Source of the DNA: Sphingobacterium prati
Lineage (GTDB): Bacteria; Bacteroidota; Bacteroidia; Sphingobacteriales; Sphingobacteriaceae
Assembly (NCBI RefSeq): GCF_013167215.1
Contig: NZ_JABJWY010000034.1
Span: forward strand, 372,001-436,000
DNA: 64,000 bases
Reading direction: 5' to 3'
Position numbers and translations under genes: made by a program
Shown: piece after piece, positions 61,765 through 64,000 of the stretch
How the letters are laid out: each line of letters starts with the position of its first letter
How positions within the stretch are numbered: the first letter of the stretch is position 1
The notes under the pieces: model-generated
Database searches by the model: none
What the model saw: only the letters and a program-made list of their open reading frames with translations
What the model was told of the DNA's origin: nothing

Positions 61765-63483
61765 ATGAGTACTGTATTATCCGAACAGGAACAACTTAGA
61801 AGACAGGCGATGCAATCGTTGTTGGATATGGGAATCGAGCCTTTTCCAGCAAATGAATTTGTCGTCAATGCACATGCTGCCGATATTTTAGAAAACTACG
61901 ATAGAGATAAATTGAATTATAAGAACATTACCATTGCCGGACGCATCATGAGCCGTCGCGTGATGGGAAGTGCTTCATTTTTTGAAATTCAAGATTCTAC
62001 CGGTCGTATTCAAGCTTATATCAAGCGTGATGACGTATGCCCTGATGAGAATAAAGATCTCTACAATGTTGTTTTCAAAAAACTATTGGATATTGGCGAT
62101 ATTGTAGGTGTCAAAGGATATGTTTTCACGACACAAACTGAAGCTATTGCAGTACACGTGGAGGAACTTACCGTATTATCCAAGTCCTTGCGTCCCCTTC
62201 CAGTGGTTAAATCTGCTGAAGGCAAAACATTCGATGCCTTTACAGATCCGGAGCAGCGTTACAGAATGCGTTACGTTGACTTGATTGTCAATCCAACCAT
62301 CAAAGAGCGATTTGTCAAACGTACAAAACTTTTTAATGCCATGCGTCAATTCTTTAACGACGCCGGTTATATGGAAGTAGAAACACCCGTTTTACAATCT
62401 ATCCCCGGAGGCGCCGCAGCACGTCCATTTATCACGCACCACAATGCGTTGGATATCCCATTATACCTTCGTATTGCCAACGAACTTTATTTAAAAAGAC
62501 TGATTGTAGGTGGTTTTGATGGTGTATACGAATTCTCCAAAAACTTCCGCAACGAGGGGATGGACCGTACCCACAACCCAGAGTTCACCGTAATGGAAAT
62601 TTATGTTGCCTATAAGGACTACAATTGGATGATGGATTTTACAGAACGCCTGTTGGAACATTGCGCGTTAGCAGTAAATGGTACTACTGAGGCTACTTTT
62701 GGTGAACACAAAATAGATTTTAGGGCGCCATTCAAACGTATCTCCATGACCGATTCCATCAAGGAATTCACTGGATTCGATATCACCGGCAAAACCGAAG
62801 AAGAAATCCGTGTAGCTGCAAAGGCTATGGGTATCGAGGTCAACGAAACAATGGGTAAAGGCAAGCTGATCGACGAAATCTTTGGTGCCAAATGTGAAGG
62901 AAATTATATCCAGCCAACATTCATCACGGACTATCCGAAAGAAATGTCCCCATTGACTAAGAAACATAGAGACAATCCAGACTTAACAGAACGTTTTGAA
63001 TTAATGGTGTGCGGAAAAGAAATTGCTAACGCCTATTCGGAACTGAATGACCCGATCGATCAACGCGAACGCTTTGAAGATCAATTACGTCTTTCAGAAA
63101 AAGGTGACGATGAAGCGATGTTTATCGATCAAGATTTCTTACGCGCCTTAGAGTACGGCATGCCTCCTACTTCAGGACTTGGTATAGGTATGGACCGCCT
63201 GATTATGTTTCTTACAAATAATGCTTCTATCCAAGAAGTATTATTCTTCCCGCAAATGCGTCCTGAAAAGGTAGCAAAAGTTGCTGATGTGAAAGACTAT
63301 GAAGAACAAGGCATTCCTGCAGCATGGGTACCCGCATTACAAAAAATGGGTTTTACAACAATCGAAGCCCTAAAAGAAGCTAACCCTAATAAGGTTTTTA
63401 ATGATCTCGGTGGCATGCGTAAAAAATTAAAACTAGAAATAGCAATGCCAAGTAAAGACGAAGTATTTGCCTGGTTCAATTAA
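61765..63483 (+). CDS. lysS: Lysyl-tRNA synthetase, class II
   Basis: This 572-residue enzyme charges tRNA-Lys. An N-terminal OB-fold binds the anticodon (ITIAGRIMSRRVMGSASFFEIQDSTGRIQAYIK). The class II core has motif 1 near FNAMRQFFNDAGYMEVETPVLQSIPGGAAARPF, motif 2 NFRNEGMDRTHNPEFTVME and motif 3 GLGIGMDRLIMFL. It is about 65 residues longer than E. coli LysRS. The C-terminal tail (AWVPALQKMGFTTIEALKEANPNKV) looks like a helix-hairpin-helix and is, to my knowledge, usual in Bacteroidetes. It has its own promoter and a strong terminator. Confidence 0.97.
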   Translation: MSTVLSEQEQLRRQAMQSLLDMGIEPFPANEFVVNAHAADILENYDRDKLNYKNITIAGRIMSRRVMGSASFFEIQDSTGRIQAYIKRDDVCPDENKDLYNVVFKKLLDIGDIVGVKGYVFTTQTEAIAVHVEELTVLSKSLRPLPVVKSAEGKTFDAFTDPEQRYRMRYVDLIVNPTIKERFVKRTKLFNAMRQFFNDAGYMEVETPVLQSIPGGAAARPFITHHNALDIPLYLRIANELYLKRLIVGGFDGVYEFSKNFRNEGMDRTHNPEFTVMEIYVAYKDYNWMMDFTERLLEHCALAVNGTTEATFGEHKIDFRAPFKRISMTDSIKEFTGFDITGKTEEEIRVAAKAMGIEVNETMGKGKLIDEIFGAKCEGNYIQPTFITDYPKEMSPLTKKHRDNPDLTERFELMVCGKEIANAYSELNDPIDQRERFEDQLRLSEKGDDEAMFIDQDFLRALEYGMPPTSGLGIGMDRLIMFLTNNASIQEVLFFPQMRPEKVAKVADVKDYEEQGIPAAWVPALQKMGFTTIEALKEANPNKVFNDLGGMRKKLKLEIAMPSKDEVFAWFN

Positions 63484-63490
63484 GTTTTAT

Positions 63491-63549
63491 CCATTTTAAA
63501 CAAAAAAGCTGTCTTAGTAAAATTGAGGCAGCTTTTTTGTTTAAAATGG
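63491..63549 (+). terminator. lysS terminator
   Basis: A perfect 21-bp inverted repeat (63491-63511 and 63529-63549) with a 17-base loop and an internal T run, eight bases after the lysS stop. Confidence 0.88.
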
Positions 63550-63657
63550 ATTTGTAAAATGTTTGCAGCTGCCCGTCAAATCCACAAATCGTACGGATGC
63601 TTTATGTAGCCTTTAAGTTTGTACCAACTTCATATCAACTCTTATATTAACAGCATA

Positions 63658-63727
63658 ATAACAGGGATATTACAGGGGGTTAACAGGGGTATAACAGGGG
63701 TAATATCCCTGCTATACCCCTATTAAT
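63658..63727. repeat. 11-bp phased G-tract repeats followed by an inverted copy
   Basis: ACAGGG starts at 63661, 63672, 63683 and 63694, exactly 11 bp apart. The G tracts (3, 5, 4 and 4 G) are separated by 8, 6 and 7 bases, which fits a G-quadruplex pattern on the plus strand. An inverted part follows: 63658-63673 pairs with 63700-63715 (16 bp, one mismatch), then CCCC at 63717-63720. The element lies in the 443-base gap between lysS and the patatin-like gene; the rest of the gap shows nothing else beyond the lysS terminator. Confidence 0.85.
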
Positions 63728-63927
63728 ACCTCGATAAGGTTCTGCTAGATCCTTATTAATTCAGGATTTGGTATGAAAATAGTGTTAAGTAGGCCACTAG
63801 CGATCATACATTAAATAGAAGCAATGATATTAAAGCGTATTATGACAGCGATCTTGTCAGTAAAAGAACGCTGCCAATTGTAAACATTTTTTATATTTAC
63901 ATATCGTGAATTAATTAATCTTTGCAT

Positions 63928-64000
63928 ATGAAGAATATTCTTGCGCTGGATGGTGGCGGTATTCGAGGAATCATTCCTGCGATGGTACTGGTGGCTCTAG
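63928..64000 (+). CDS. Patatin-like phospholipase, N-terminus only (cut by window edge)
   Basis: The first 24 codons from ATG 63928 read MKNILALDGGGIRGIIPAMV then LVAL. DGGGIRG is the oxyanion-hole motif of patatin-like phospholipases; the nucleophile GxSxG would lie beyond the edge. AATCTTTG, one base off the -7 consensus, ends three bases before the ATG, so a very short leader is possible. This N-terminus is shared by CapV-type CBASS effectors and by housekeeping patatins, and the visible part cannot separate them. Confidence 0.85.
   Translation, partial: MKNILALDGGGIRGIIPAMVLVAL

Overview
The window looks like a chromosomal segment of a Sphingobacteriaceae bacterium, most probably Sphingobacterium or a close relative. 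The reasons are a SusC/SusD pair, several TonB-dependent receptors and SCO/LytTR proteins of Bacteroidetes type, recurrent promoters of the Bacteroidetes form TAnnTTTG (often only a few bases before the start codon), few Shine-Dalgarno sites, many lipobox signal peptides and moderate AT richness. The genus is inferred from protein style, not from a marker search.

Layout. 1-9033 is a small polysaccharide-utilisation locus: a propeller-type regulator cut by the left edge, then divergently SusC, SusD and a two-catalytic-domain beta-glucanase. 9.1-15.5 kb holds metabolic and stress genes: threonine aldolase, aquaporin Z, nitronate monooxygenase, a D-lactate-dehydrogenase-like protein, and a divergent HxlR regulator/MFS exporter pair. 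15.5-22.0 kb is an imuA-imuB-dnaE2 mutagenic-repair operon with a perfect inverted repeat over its core promoter, followed by an uncharacterised membrane protein. 22.1-28.5 kb carries a LytTR-type response regulator, a TPR histidine kinase, an HlyD-like adaptor and a C39-peptidase ABC exporter. This resembles a peptide (bacteriocin or signal) secretion system without a local precursor gene. lgt and an orphan NarL-type regulator follow.

30.5-37.7 kb is a likely phytate-scavenging operon (TonB receptor, beta-helix lipoprotein, beta-propeller phytase) next to a membrane-anchored TPR/HTH regulator. After a repeat-rich spacer comes an arginine/ornithine catabolic operon (rocD-rocF) with a divergent Lrp-type regulator and a palindrome between them. 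41-50 kb holds small unknown proteins, a Rossmann oxidoreductase, alkaline phosphatase, two identical tRNA-Thr genes, clpB, a thioredoxin-like protein, purN, a cysteine/lysine-rich miniprotein, an MFS transporter and a DUF4442-like protein. 50.5-52.1 kb encodes a lipoprotein, an SCO protein and a c-type cytochrome. 52.3-58.7 kb is a TetR-controlled RND efflux operon. A HAD phosphatase, an ECF sigma factor with an anti-sigma/beta-barrel fusion, and lysS follow. Beyond lysS lies an 11-bp-phased G-tract repeat, then the first 24 codons of a patatin-like phospholipase at the right edge.

Most of the window is ordinary Bacteroidetes chromosome; there are no transposases, integrases or CRISPR arrays. 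The most unusual signals are the imuA operator, the phased G-tract/hairpin element before the patatin gene, the exporter without a substrate gene, the compound palindrome and 22-bp tandem repeats near 37.8 kb, the phytate operon with its candidate operator, and the anti-sigma/beta-barrel fusion.
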